Source: JBDKTH01 sp964558295
GTDB lineage: Bacteria > Planctomycetota > Planctomycetia > Pirellulales > Thermoguttaceae
Reading direction: 5' to 3'
NCBI GenBank assembly: GCA_964558295.1
Contig: CAZLDQ010000292.1
Location: 1-5,885 of the forward strand
DNA: 5,885 bases
In this document: one piece after another, positions 1-5,885 of the stretch
Numbering within the stretch: the stretch's first letter is position 1
Layout: each line of letters begins with the position of its first letter
The notes under the pieces: model-generated
Told to the model about the DNA's origin: nothing
The model's input: only the letters and a program-made list of their open reading frames with translations
Databases searched by the model: none
Made by a program: the position numbers and the translations under genes

Positions 1-1857
1 GGTTGGGAGAGGACTTGCACCTCCAAACCGTCAAACATGCTCGGCATACAGAAAAAGGGCTTTGGCCAGGTGCTAACGGCCGTCATCGAAGAAATAGGAA
101 ACGACAAGACGTGCCGCTGCCCTAACGATGACGACCTGACGCTCTACGGTCATGCTGATGCCGCTCTGGCCGAACTGCTTTCAGGCTCGCGTCCAGAAGA
201 TGTTGGTGTGCCCGACGCTGAGCTTCCATACTTGCGAAGCATTTTCAACGTCCATGTCTATGGGCTTGATAATTGGTCCAAACTGTTCAATAGGCGGCAA
301 CTCTTGACGCTAAGCTGCCTGGGGCGCTGCGTAAAGAACGCCGTTGCGATGCACAGCGAACAAGACGACGGCGACTACTATCATGCTGTTGCCGCATACC
401 TCTTGCTGGCTCTGGGAAGGCAGGCCGACTATAGTTCCACCCTTTGCCTTTGGTCGCCAGAAGGTGGTTTTCTTGCTCACACGTTTGGAAGGCAAGCGCT
501 GGCGATGATCTGGGACTATGCCGAGGGTAATCCCTTCGGATCAATGACAGGAAACTGGTCAGGCGGTCTTGATTGGATTTGCCGAGTGATCGCCAGTCTC
601 TCGGCCACACCCATGAAAACGGGAATTGTTGTTCGGGGCGATGCAACTCGAACGGGGATCAACGACGGGTCGGTTGATTGTATTCTCACCGATCCTCCGT
701 ACTACGACGCGATTCCTTACTCCAATCTGTCAGACTTCTTTTACGTGTGGTTCCGGCCGGTCGCCAAAGAATGGATGCCAACAGTGTTCGGGACACCACT
801 GGCTCCGAAGGGGCCGGAGATCGTACAACTTGCGGAACGTAACCCGGCCTACAAGCACAAGACAAAGGAGTTTTTTGAGAAGGGAATGCAGAGTGCCTTT
901 GCAGATGGCAGACGCATTCTTGCCAGTCATGGTCTATACACGGTCGTTTTTGCGCACAAAACCACTGCGGCTTGGGAGACTCTGGTTGCCGCACTGATTG
1001 CCGAAGGACTTGTTGTCACATCGTCGTGGCCTCTTCATACAGAGAGGCCGGGTAGGCTCAGGGCACACGCCAGCGCTGCACTTGCATCGTCTGTCTTTCT
1101 CGTGTGTCGCACGCGGGATTCGGTTCTTGGACAAGGATTGTGGGATGATGTTCGGTCGGAACTCCGAGCGGTTGCGCAAGAGCGTCTCGACTTCTTTTGG
1201 TCGCAGGGCATTCGCGGGGCCGACTTCTTCATCTCGGCCATCGGCCCGGCGCTTTCAGTCTTCGGCAAGTATGAGCGGGTCACAAAACTCTCGGGCGAGG
1301 AGGTCACGGTCGGCCAGTTCCTCGATGAGGTCCGCAGCCTGGTGAGCAACTATGCCCTGTCGAAAATCCTCAAGACCGCGCAGACGGGCAACATCGACCC
1401 GGAGAGCCGGTTCTACGTTGTCTGGAAATGGTCCTATGGCGAGACGAAAGTGCCCGCCGACGAGTCGTTCAAGCTCTCCCAAGCCCTCGGAATGCCGACC
1501 GAGATGATGTGGGACCGCACGGGCGTGTTGGAGAAGTCGGGCGAGAATGTCCAGGCCATGCCGATCGCCAAACGGATGAAGATCAAGGACCTTGGCGACC
1601 CAACGGCCGACGGCGCTCCCGGCAGTCTGATCGACGTGCTGCATCGGCTGTGCGTATTCCGCGAGAAGAACGACACGGACGGCATGGTCCAGTTCCTCGC
1701 CCGCAGTGGCCAGGCCAACAACCCGGCCCTCTGGGTCGTTGCCCAAGCCGTGAGCGAAATCCTCCCTGACGGCGACAAGGAGAAGCAGTTGATGCAGGGC
1801 CTCTTGAACCAGAAAGAGAAGATCGAACAGATGGGCGAACAGGGACGGCTGTTCTGA
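1..1857 (+). CDS. DUF1156-family DNA adenine methylase, 5' end outside window
   Basis: This is the C-terminal part of a large adenine-specific DNA methylase of the DUF1156 family, expected to methylate adenine in DNA using S-adenosylmethionine. The frame is open from base 1, so the ATG at 37 is probably internal. The DUF1156 domain and the SAM-binding motif I normally lie further upstream. Counting from the Met at 37, residues about 75-90 (YGLDNWSKLFNRRQL) and 148-167 (HTFGRQALAMIWDYAEGNPF) are family signatures. Residues 219-222 are the catalytic DPPY motif, in the context TDPPYYDAIPYSNLSDFFYVW. Residues about 330-356 (SSWPLHTERPG, ALASSVFLVCR) and 383-430 (ERLDFFWSQGIRGADFFISAIG, KLSGEEVTVGQFLDEVR) continue the family's C-terminal region. 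The stop is 20 bases before the next gene, so the genes are probably co-transcribed. GC rises from about 54% before base 1180 to about 62% after it. The family call is firm; target specificity and the defence role are inferred. Confidence 0.92.
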   Translation, partial: GWERTCTSKPSNMLGIQKKGFGQVLTAVIEEIGNDKTCRCPNDDDLTLYGHADAALAELLSGSRPEDVGVPDAELPYLRSIFNVHVYGLDNWSKLFNRRQLLTLSCLGRCVKNAVAMHSEQDDGDYYHAVAAYLLLALGRQADYSSTLCLWSPEGGFLAHTFGRQALAMIWDYAEGNPFGSMTGNWSGGLDWICRVIASLSATPMKTGIVVRGDATRTGINDGSVDCILTDPPYYDAIPYSNLSDFFYVWFRPVAKEWMPTVFGTPLAPKGPEIVQLAERNPAYKHKTKEFFEKGMQSAFADGRRILASHGLYTVVFAHKTTAAWETLVAALIAEGLVVTSSWPLHTERPGRLRAHASAALASSVFLVCRTRDSVLGQGLWDDVRSELRAVAQERLDFFWSQGIRGADFFISAIGPALSVFGKYERVTKLSGEEVTVGQFLDEVRSLVSNYALSKILKTAQTGNIDPESRFYVVWKWSYGETKVPADESFKLSQALGMPTEMMWDRTGVLEKSGENVQAMPIAKRMKIKDLGDPTADGAPGSLIDVLHRLCVFREKNDTDGMVQFLARSGQANNPALWVVAQAVSEILPDGDKEKQLMQGLLNQKEKIEQMGEQGRLF

Positions 1858-1877
1858 GGAACACAGCAATAGAGATT

Positions 1878-2336
1878 ATGACTGACGTGTTGATCTACTG
1901 GCGAGACTACCGCAAGAATGCGGCCGGGCAATATGCTGGCTGGCACTCGAATTCCCATGCGCTTGGAAAGCTCCAACCGGGCGATCGCATGTGGATGGTC
2001 ACGTCGGGGAAGGCGATTCAGCACGAGGCGGAGCAGGCGGGCTTTCTGGTCGCGGTGTGGCAGGTGGCCGAGGCCGTCGAGAATCCAGGCGATGATCCGG
2101 CCTATCCCACGGATCGCTACCGCTATCGCATCGTGCCAAACCGGGAGGAATCCGTTACATTAAACGATCCGGTTTTGGTGGACCATATCCTCCGGCCGGC
2201 ACACGCGAGCAAAGCCGTGTCGATCGGGCGTTATCTGCAAGGACCGCGAAAACTCCAAGAATCTACTGTCCGCCTGCTGCGTGTCGCCGCAGGGCCGGAC
2301 TTGGCCATGAAGTGGCTGAAAGGAAATCGCGCATGA
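1878..2336 (+). CDS. Small PUA/EVE-like domain protein between methylase and ATPase
   Basis: This is a 152-residue soluble protein with no signal peptide or membrane segment. I recognise no named family with certainty. The pattern fits a single PUA-like/EVE domain: a strand followed by an aromatic (VLIYWRDY, 4-11), then WHSNS (22-26), then LQPGDRMWMVTSGK (32-45) resembling the 'GD.(hydrophobic)..S' core of EVE proteins. A further strand follows (GFLVAVWQV, 55-63), then YRYRIVPN (81-88) and a basic C-terminal part (SIGRYLQGPRKL, 115-126). Trp8, Trp22 and Trp39 could line a base-binding cage. EVE domains of known function bind modified bases in DNA and often travel with restriction or defence genes. 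The gene lies 20 bases after the methylase and its stop overlaps the ATPase start (ATGA), so translation is probably coupled. The ribosome binding site is weak (AGAG at 1871-1874). It sits where related clusters often carry a DUF3780 protein. Reality of the gene is near certain; the fold is an inference. Confidence 0.85.
   Translation: MTDVLIYWRDYRKNAAGQYAGWHSNSHALGKLQPGDRMWMVTSGKAIQHEAEQAGFLVAVWQVAEAVENPGDDPAYPTDRYRYRIVPNREESVTLNDPVLVDHILRPAHASKAVSIGRYLQGPRKLQESTVRLLRVAAGPDLAMKWLKGNRA
2318..2324 (+). promoter_or_regulatory. Ribosome binding site that fixes the ATPase start
   Basis: GAAAGGA lies eight bases before the ATG at 2333 and inside the end of the EVE-like gene. Together with the ATGA overlap (2333-2336) it supports translational coupling and selects this start over the in-frame GTG at 2312. 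Confidence 0.6.
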
Positions 2337-5134
2337 GCATCTTGAAACCGTGGCGTCAGGTGGCTACCCCCCACGCCGATATTCGCCAGGGGAAGTTCGA
2401 CACTTCCGTCTTCGCCGCTGACCTGGGCGAGGTGCTCGCCGGGCGGGGGGCCGTCGATTATCGGGACGCCTGTACATTTTTCGCCAAGACCTACTTGACC
2501 GAGGGTTTGACCCAATTGCTGATCGACGTGATGCTGCGGTTGGCCGGTTCCGGCAAGACCGAGGCGGTCATCCAGCTACAAACCGCCTTCGGCGGCGGTA
2601 AGACGCACACGTTGCTGGCGCTTTACCACTTGCTGACCAACCCCAACATAGCGGGGAAACTGGCGGACATTCAGGCCCTCATCCATGCGGCGGGCTTAAA
2701 GCAGATTCCCACCGCCCGCGTGGTCTGCCTTGTGGGCACTGCGTTGAACCCGGTGTCCAACCGGACGTTGTGGGGCGAATTGGCCTGGCAGCTTGGCGGC
2801 GAGCGTCTCTACAGCAAGATTGCCAAGAGCGACCAGCGGAAGATCGCGCCCGGTACCGATCTTTTGGGCGAAATCCTTGCCGAGGCAGGACCATGCCTCA
2901 TTCTGATAGACGAATTGCTGGCCTATCTGCTCAAGGCCGGCGGCATCAAGGTCGAGGAGAGCACATTGCGCGGCAACACCCTCATCTTCTTGCAGGAGTT
3001 GAGCATTGCCGTGGCCAATTGCCCCACGGCGTGCATGATCGCCACCCTCACCAGTCAGCTTGCCGAATACATGGACGAAGGAGGCGAACGGGCTTATGAA
3101 TCGCTGGAAAAAGTGCTGGGGCGCGTCGAGAAAGTGCGACAAACCGTCGTCGGCGCAGAGATTTATGAAGTCATTCGCCGCCGACTGTTCGAGAACCTGG
3201 GCGATCCGGCCGATCATCGCGCGGCGGCCGAGGCATACTGGCAGGTCTACCGGAGGCTGGGCGAGGACGTGCCGTCGGGGTGCCGCGAGCCATCGTACCG
3301 GGACGAGATGATCCGGGCCTATCCCTTCCACCCCGAGCTAATCTCCGTGCTGTACGAACGCTGGGGGTCGATCGCCGAATTCCAGCGAACTCGTGGCGTG
3401 CTGCGTCTGCTGGCCGATGTCATCAGCAACTTGTACCAGGGGAAGGACAATGATCCGCTGATTCAGAGCGGTTCGGTGAACCTGGGCGCGGCGGCCGTGC
3501 GGGGCGAATTGGTCAAGCACACCGGCTACGGCAGCGTTTTTCATGGCGTCATCGAGAGCGACATCGCCGGCAGTCATGCCAAAGCGCCCGAGATCGACCG
3601 CCAATTGGGAAGCGAATATGCCAAGGAGAGTGTTTCGGAGAAACTCGCCCGGTCGATCTTCATGTACTCGTTCAGCGGCGGGCAGCAACGTGGGGCCACC
3701 TTGCCGCAGTTGCGCGTGGCCGTGCTGAACCCGGAGATGGCCCCACCGTTCATCTCTGATTCGCTGGACCGTATGACAAAGCGGCTTTGGTTCCTCTATC
3801 ACGATAGCGGGCTTTATCGCTTTGATTCGCGGCCGAACTTGAACCGCATCCTCGTAGACCGCGAGGAGATGGTCCGTTCTGAACCGGAAAAGGTGCGGGA
3901 CTTTGCCAAGGCGACCCTGAACGATTTGATCGGCGATGCCACGTTCCGTGTGTATCGCTATCCCGAGGAAGATCGAGATGTGGCTGACGAAGCCCGGCTG
4001 AGCCTGATCGTGCTCGATCTGCATCAGGTGGCATCCGAGGACGAGATGCCCAAGACGACCGAGGATTTCGTCACCGGCATCTTGAAACAACATGGCAAGG
4101 GATTCCGCAAGCACGCCAATACGCTGATCTTCCTGGCCCCCGACCAGCACCGGGCATCAGAGGTCGTTGATGCGGCCCGTGCGCTACTGGCATTGCGGAG
4201 CATTGACGACGACAAGTCCACAAAGAAACAGTTGTCGGAAGAGCAACTCAAGGACTTGGCGCAGCGGCTCAAGGAGGCCGAGGCTCGCCTGCCGGCGGCG
4301 CTTATGACCGCCTACCGGCTCATTCTGGTGCCGGCCGAGAAGAAGACGATCCGAACATTCGACATGGGTATTTCCAATTACACGGGGCGAACCACGCTGA
4401 GCAACAAGGTCTTGGATAAGCTGATCGAGGAACAGCAGGTGCTCAAGGGCCTCGATCCGGCGATCCTCATCGGCCCGCGATTCGCGCTCTGGCCCACGGA
4501 CCAGGAGGTCATCAACGCGAAGACCCTGGCCGACTACTTCACCCAACTGACGCATCTGCCAAGGCTGCTTGGGCCGGACGTGTTGCCCGCCTGCCTGGCA
4601 CAGGGCGTCCATCGAGGGATATTCGGCTATGCCCTGGGCGACGGCGAGCAGAAGCAGTTCGATACCATATATTATAAGGACAAGTCCGTGAGCGCCACGG
4701 ATTGCCCGATCATTGAGTCGGCCTGGCTGCTGCGGCCGAAGTTGGCCGAGGCGCTCATGCCGAAGCCGGCGACGGTGCCGCCAACCGAATCTGGCGTGTC
4801 CGGCGGCACGCCGACGCCCGAGATCGGTGCCGGCGTGGGACAGGCGACCGAAGATGGCGAAGGAGAGTGGACGCCCGGAGGCGGTGTTCAGATCGTCGAA
4901 GGTGAACGGCGGCTCAACAAGGTCCGCATCGACGTGAAAAATCTCCCGTGGGAGAACTGGAACGACATCTACAATGAGGTCATCGACCCACTGGCCCAGG
5001 AGGGTGCCGATGTGCATTGCGATGTCGTCATTATCGCCAAGGGTGACGCCGCGATCCGTGAGAACACGATTGAGTTGGGAATCAAGGAATCCCTGGGACA
5101 GCGAGGGATTCAGGCGGATATTCAGACGGGGTGA
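2333..5134 (+). CDS. DUF499-family AAA-like P-loop ATPase
   Basis: A 933-residue ATPase of the DUF499 family, known as a partner of DUF1156 methylases in anti-phage-associated clusters; it presumably hydrolyses ATP to drive DNA or complex remodelling. The N-terminus (MSILKPWRQVATPHADIRQG, residues 1-20) is typical of the family. Walker A is FGGGKTH at 86-92, in QLQTAFGGGKTHTLLALYHL. Walker B is CLILIDELLAYL at 188-199, with Asp193 and Glu194. A sensor-like strand MIATLTSQ lies at 235-242, YPFHPEL at 330-336, and a likely arginine finger in FQRTRGVLRLLAD at 350-362. A charged helical stretch covers about 625-655. A Gly/Pro/Thr-rich linker (about 810-850) leads to a conserved C-terminal module (860-933, VRIDVKNLPWENWNDIY). 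The ATG at 2333 is chosen because it overlaps the previous stop (ATGA), has GAAAGGA eight bases upstream and gives the family N-terminus; a GTG at 2312 is less likely. All ATPase motifs appear intact. Confidence 0.93.
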   Translation: MSILKPWRQVATPHADIRQGKFDTSVFAADLGEVLAGRGAVDYRDACTFFAKTYLTEGLTQLLIDVMLRLAGSGKTEAVIQLQTAFGGGKTHTLLALYHLLTNPNIAGKLADIQALIHAAGLKQIPTARVVCLVGTALNPVSNRTLWGELAWQLGGERLYSKIAKSDQRKIAPGTDLLGEILAEAGPCLILIDELLAYLLKAGGIKVEESTLRGNTLIFLQELSIAVANCPTACMIATLTSQLAEYMDEGGERAYESLEKVLGRVEKVRQTVVGAEIYEVIRRRLFENLGDPADHRAAAEAYWQVYRRLGEDVPSGCREPSYRDEMIRAYPFHPELISVLYERWGSIAEFQRTRGVLRLLADVISNLYQGKDNDPLIQSGSVNLGAAAVRGELVKHTGYGSVFHGVIESDIAGSHAKAPEIDRQLGSEYAKESVSEKLARSIFMYSFSGGQQRGATLPQLRVAVLNPEMAPPFISDSLDRMTKRLWFLYHDSGLYRFDSRPNLNRILVDREEMVRSEPEKVRDFAKATLNDLIGDATFRVYRYPEEDRDVADEARLSLIVLDLHQVASEDEMPKTTEDFVTGILKQHGKGFRKHANTLIFLAPDQHRASEVVDAARALLALRSIDDDKSTKKQLSEEQLKDLAQRLKEAEARLPAALMTAYRLILVPAEKKTIRTFDMGISNYTGRTTLSNKVLDKLIEEQQVLKGLDPAILIGPRFALWPTDQEVINAKTLADYFTQLTHLPRLLGPDVLPACLAQGVHRGIFGYALGDGEQKQFDTIYYKDKSVSATDCPIIESAWLLRPKLAEALMPKPATVPPTESGVSGGTPTPEIGAGVGQATEDGEGEWTPGGGVQIVEGERRLNKVRIDVKNLPWENWNDIYNEVIDPLAQEGADVHCDVVIIAKGDAAIRENTIELGIKESLGQRGIQADIQTG

Positions 5135-5238
5135 GGGCCGTTGGAGTAGCCTTAGCCGTATTGCCCCAGGAAGATGTTGAAGACATGCACGCAACCCCGG
5201 AGTGGTTATCTCTGATGTTTGCGTGGGCGAAGGAGTGA
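5131..5238 (+). CDS. Possible 35-codon ORF after the ATPase
   Basis: A GTG at 5131 overlaps the ATPase stop (GTGA, 5131-5134) and opens a frame of 35 codons, ending in ...MHATPEWLSLMFAWAKE at the TGA 5236-5238. The arrangement copies the ATGA junction upstream, and the stop lies five bases before the next likely start, so it fills the spacer between two operon genes exactly. Against it: the product is very short, there is no convincing ribosome binding site at normal distance, and I recognise no family. It could be a real small protein, the remnant of a deleted gene, or a chance open frame. An internal ATG at 5185 would leave only 17 residues. Confidence 0.35.
   Translation: MRAVGVALAVLPQEDVEDMHATPEWLSLMFAWAKE
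5229..5235 (+). promoter_or_regulatory. Strong ribosome binding site for the interrupted gene
   Basis: GAAGGAG is a near-perfect Shine-Dalgarno sequence with eight bases between it and the ATG at 5244. It is the best ribosome binding site in the window and is the main evidence that a further operon gene begins here. Confidence 0.6.
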
Positions 5239-5243
5239 GCAGA

Positions 5244-5261
5244 ATGGATATTCTTGTCGAT
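5244..5261 (+). pseudogene. First six codons of an operon gene cut by the IS
   Basis: An ATG with an ideal ribosome binding site opens a frame reading MDILVD. It then meets TGA at 5262-5264, which are also the first three bases of the proposed IS3-type inverted repeat. The simplest reading is that a full-length gene once continued here and was split by the IS after codon 6, with the rest of it beyond the right edge of the window. In DUF1156/DUF499 clusters the ATPase is usually accompanied by a helicase with a phospholipase-D-like region; such proteins often begin with a short hydrophobic stretch and Asp-Asn. MDILVD would fit, but six residues cannot identify a family. If the IS boundary is instead near 5423, this would be just a short chance frame. 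Confidence 0.45.
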
Positions 5262-5287
5262 TGAGGTGGACCGGGTTGTCTAGACCA
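5262..5287 (+). repeat. Candidate IS3-type terminal inverted repeat
   Basis: The sequence begins TGAGGTGGACC and continues to TCTAGACCAC. The 5'-TG tip and the TGGACC block are typical of IS3-family ends. Its partner should lie at the other end of the IS, beyond the window. A related TGA..TGGACC block at 5423 is the competing end. Confidence 0.5.
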
Positions 5288-5318
5288 CGGATTACGAATT
5301 CTTAGATAGTGGGGACTA

Positions 5319-5358
5319 GCGGCCCGCGAAACCCATTCCAAAGGTTTCGCGCGGCCGC
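5319..5358. repeat. Strong stem-loop in the IS tail
   Basis: GCGGCC plus CGCGAAACC (5319-5333) pairs perfectly with GGTTTCGCG (5343-5351) and GGCCGC (5353-5358). This gives a 15-pair GC-rich stem with one bulged C (5352) and a nine-base loop, CATTCCAAA. Neither side is followed by a run of T, so it is not a standard intrinsic terminator. It lies about 100 bases past the transposase stop and could protect the mRNA 3' end or weaken antisense read-through from the operon; both roles are guesses. A short palindrome, CTCATTATGAG, follows at 5370-5380. Confidence 0.6.
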
Positions 5359-5422
5359 AGCAGCACCCCCTCATTATGAGTACCGAAAGAGTTCTCCAAA
5401 ATTGTTCCGAGAAAAATGCCGT

Positions 5423-5455
5423 TGATTTGGACCACTGCGACGACTTTGTTGGACG
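5423..5455 (+). repeat. Alternative IS end close to the transposase stop
   Basis: TTGATTTGGACCAC and a following TTGGAC block resemble the end at 5262 (TGA, two differing bases, TGGACC). It begins about 35 bases beyond the transposase stop, a spacing normal for IS3-family right ends. If this is the true end, the stretch 5262-5422 would be a remnant of another related element rather than part of this IS. Confidence 0.3.
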
Positions 5456-5457
5456 TC

Positions 5458-5885
5458 TCACGCTGCCACGTACATCATCGCTGGCGTGAGGTAGCCCAAG
5501 GCGGCATGGATTCGCTCGTCGTTGTAGAACCGGAAGAACTTTGCCAAGCCTACCTCCAATGCACGCACCGTGGCGTAATCGTGAAGATACACCCACTCCC
5601 ATTTCAACGTCCGCCACAATCGCTCCACGAACACGTTGTCCATCCAACGGCCGCGACCGTCCATGCTTACGCCCACGCCCGCCAACGCCAGCCGATCGGT
5701 GAACGCACGGGCTGTGTACTGCACGCCCTGGTCGGTGTTGAAAATCTCCGGCGTGCCGCGCGCGAGTGCCTCCTCCAACGCCTCCAGGCAGAACTGGCCG
5801 TCGAGCGTGTTCGACAATCGCCACGACAGCACGTAGCGGCTGTACCAGTCCATGACCACCGTCAGGTACATCCAGCCGTGCGGCA
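5458..5885 (-). CDS. IS3-family transposase (OrfB), C-terminal part
   Basis: This is the C-terminal half of a DDE (retroviral-integrase-type) transposase that cuts and joins the IS ends. The frame is open to the right edge, reading PHGW before the Met at 5871, so that Met is internal (HGWMYLTVVMDWYSRYV). Counting from it, Asp8 (VVMDWYSR), Asp47 (FNTDQGVQYT) and Glu83 (DNVFVERLWRTLKWE) form the catalytic triad, with exactly 35 residues between the second Asp and Glu as in DD35E enzymes. The family signature YNDERIHAALGYLTP is at 117-130 and the protein ends seven residues later, a normal C-terminus. Only about half of an expected 270-300 residues is visible. No frameshift or lost catalytic residue is seen, so the IS may be active. 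Confidence 0.93.
   Translation of the reverse strand, partial: PHGWMYLTVVMDWYSRYVLSWRLSNTLDGQFCLEALEEALARGTPEIFNTDQGVQYTARAFTDRLALAGVGVSMDGRGRWMDNVFVERLWRTLKWEWVYLHDYATVRALEVGLAKFFRFYNDERIHAALGYLTPAMMYVAA

Larger units (their letters stand above)
5262..5885 (-). mobile_element. IS3-family insertion sequence, right-hand part only
   Basis: The element carries a DDE transposase of IS3 type on the minus strand, so it is convergent with the operon. Its transposase-3' end is placed at 5262 because TGAGGTGGACCGGG... followed by TCTAGAC has the form of IS3-family terminal repeats (5'-TG, then TGGACC, then a GAC-containing block), and because coding-like operon sequence stops exactly there. About 195 bases of non-coding tail lie between this end and the transposase stop, longer than usual for the family. 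The other end, the first reading frame (orfA) and the target duplication (3-5 bases, expected to match the bases ending at 5261, such as GAT or CGAT) lie outside the window. Confidence 0.65.

Noticed and set aside
1255..1869. Minus-strand open frame of 204 codons opposite the methylase C-terminus
   Set aside because: It is a mirror of the strongly conserved methylase coding sequence and shows no independent family signature.
2312..2332. Upstream GTG start for the DUF499 ATPase adding seven residues
   Set aside because: The ATG at 2333 has a better-placed ribosome binding site, the typical ATGA overlap and yields the family-like N-terminus.
2543..2563. A second P-loop-like sequence, AGSGKTE (residues 71-77), just before Walker A
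   Set aside because: The full family-type motif is FGGGKTH at residues 86-92; the upstream copy is too close to form its own nucleotide site and probably arises by chance in a variable loop.
5135..5261. Terminator after the ATPase gene
   Set aside because: No GC-rich hairpin followed by T residues is seen there; the spacing and ribosome binding site argue that the operon continues.
4184..5824. Long minus-strand open frame of 546 codons antisense to the ATPase end, the spacer and the transposase
   Set aside because: It overlaps two clearly identified genes in other frames and its product is Arg/Gly/Leu-rich without recognisable motifs; such frames are common opposite GC-rich genes.
1..5885. 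CRISPR array, tRNA or rRNA genes
   Set aside because: No regularly spaced repeats and no tRNA- or rRNA-like sequence were seen; nearly all of the window is protein coding.

Overview
The window looks like part of a chromosomal accessory (defence-type) region of a GC-rich bacterium, about 58-60% GC over most of its length. The taxon cannot be read reliably from the sequence. A planctomycete or another environmental bacterium would fit the composition and the style of the transposase, but this is a weak guess.

Layout: bases 1-5261 form one tightly packed plus-strand operon fragment. It starts inside a large DUF1156-family DNA adenine methylase, whose N-terminus lies to the left of the window (1-1857). 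After 20 bases comes a 152-residue protein that looks like a small PUA/EVE-fold domain (1878-2336). Its stop codon overlaps by ATGA the start of a 933-residue DUF499-family P-loop ATPase (2333-5134). The ATPase stop in turn overlaps by GTGA a possible 35-codon ORF (5131-5238). Five bases later a well-placed ribosome binding site (AAGGAG) and ATG open another gene (5244), which reads only six codons, MDILVD. The next codon is the TGA that begins what looks like the terminal inverted repeat of an IS3-family insertion sequence (from 5262). The rest of the window (5262-5885) is the tail of that IS. It holds a strong stem-loop (5319-5358) and the C-terminal half of a DDE transposase on the minus strand (5458-5885, running off the right edge).

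How it fits together: DUF1156 methylases and DUF499 ATPases are known partners in anti-phage-associated clusters, normally with a DUF3780 protein and a helicase/phospholipase-D-like protein. Here a small EVE-like protein sits between methylase and ATPase, where it could act as a reader of modified DNA. The gene expected after the ATPase, presumably the effector/helicase, appears to be cut by the IS after codon 6. The window therefore probably shows a variant of a modification-based defence operon that has lost, or had switched off, its downstream component. The family calls for the methylase, ATPase and transposase are firm. The EVE call, the 35-codon ORF, the interrupted gene and the exact IS boundary are inferences.
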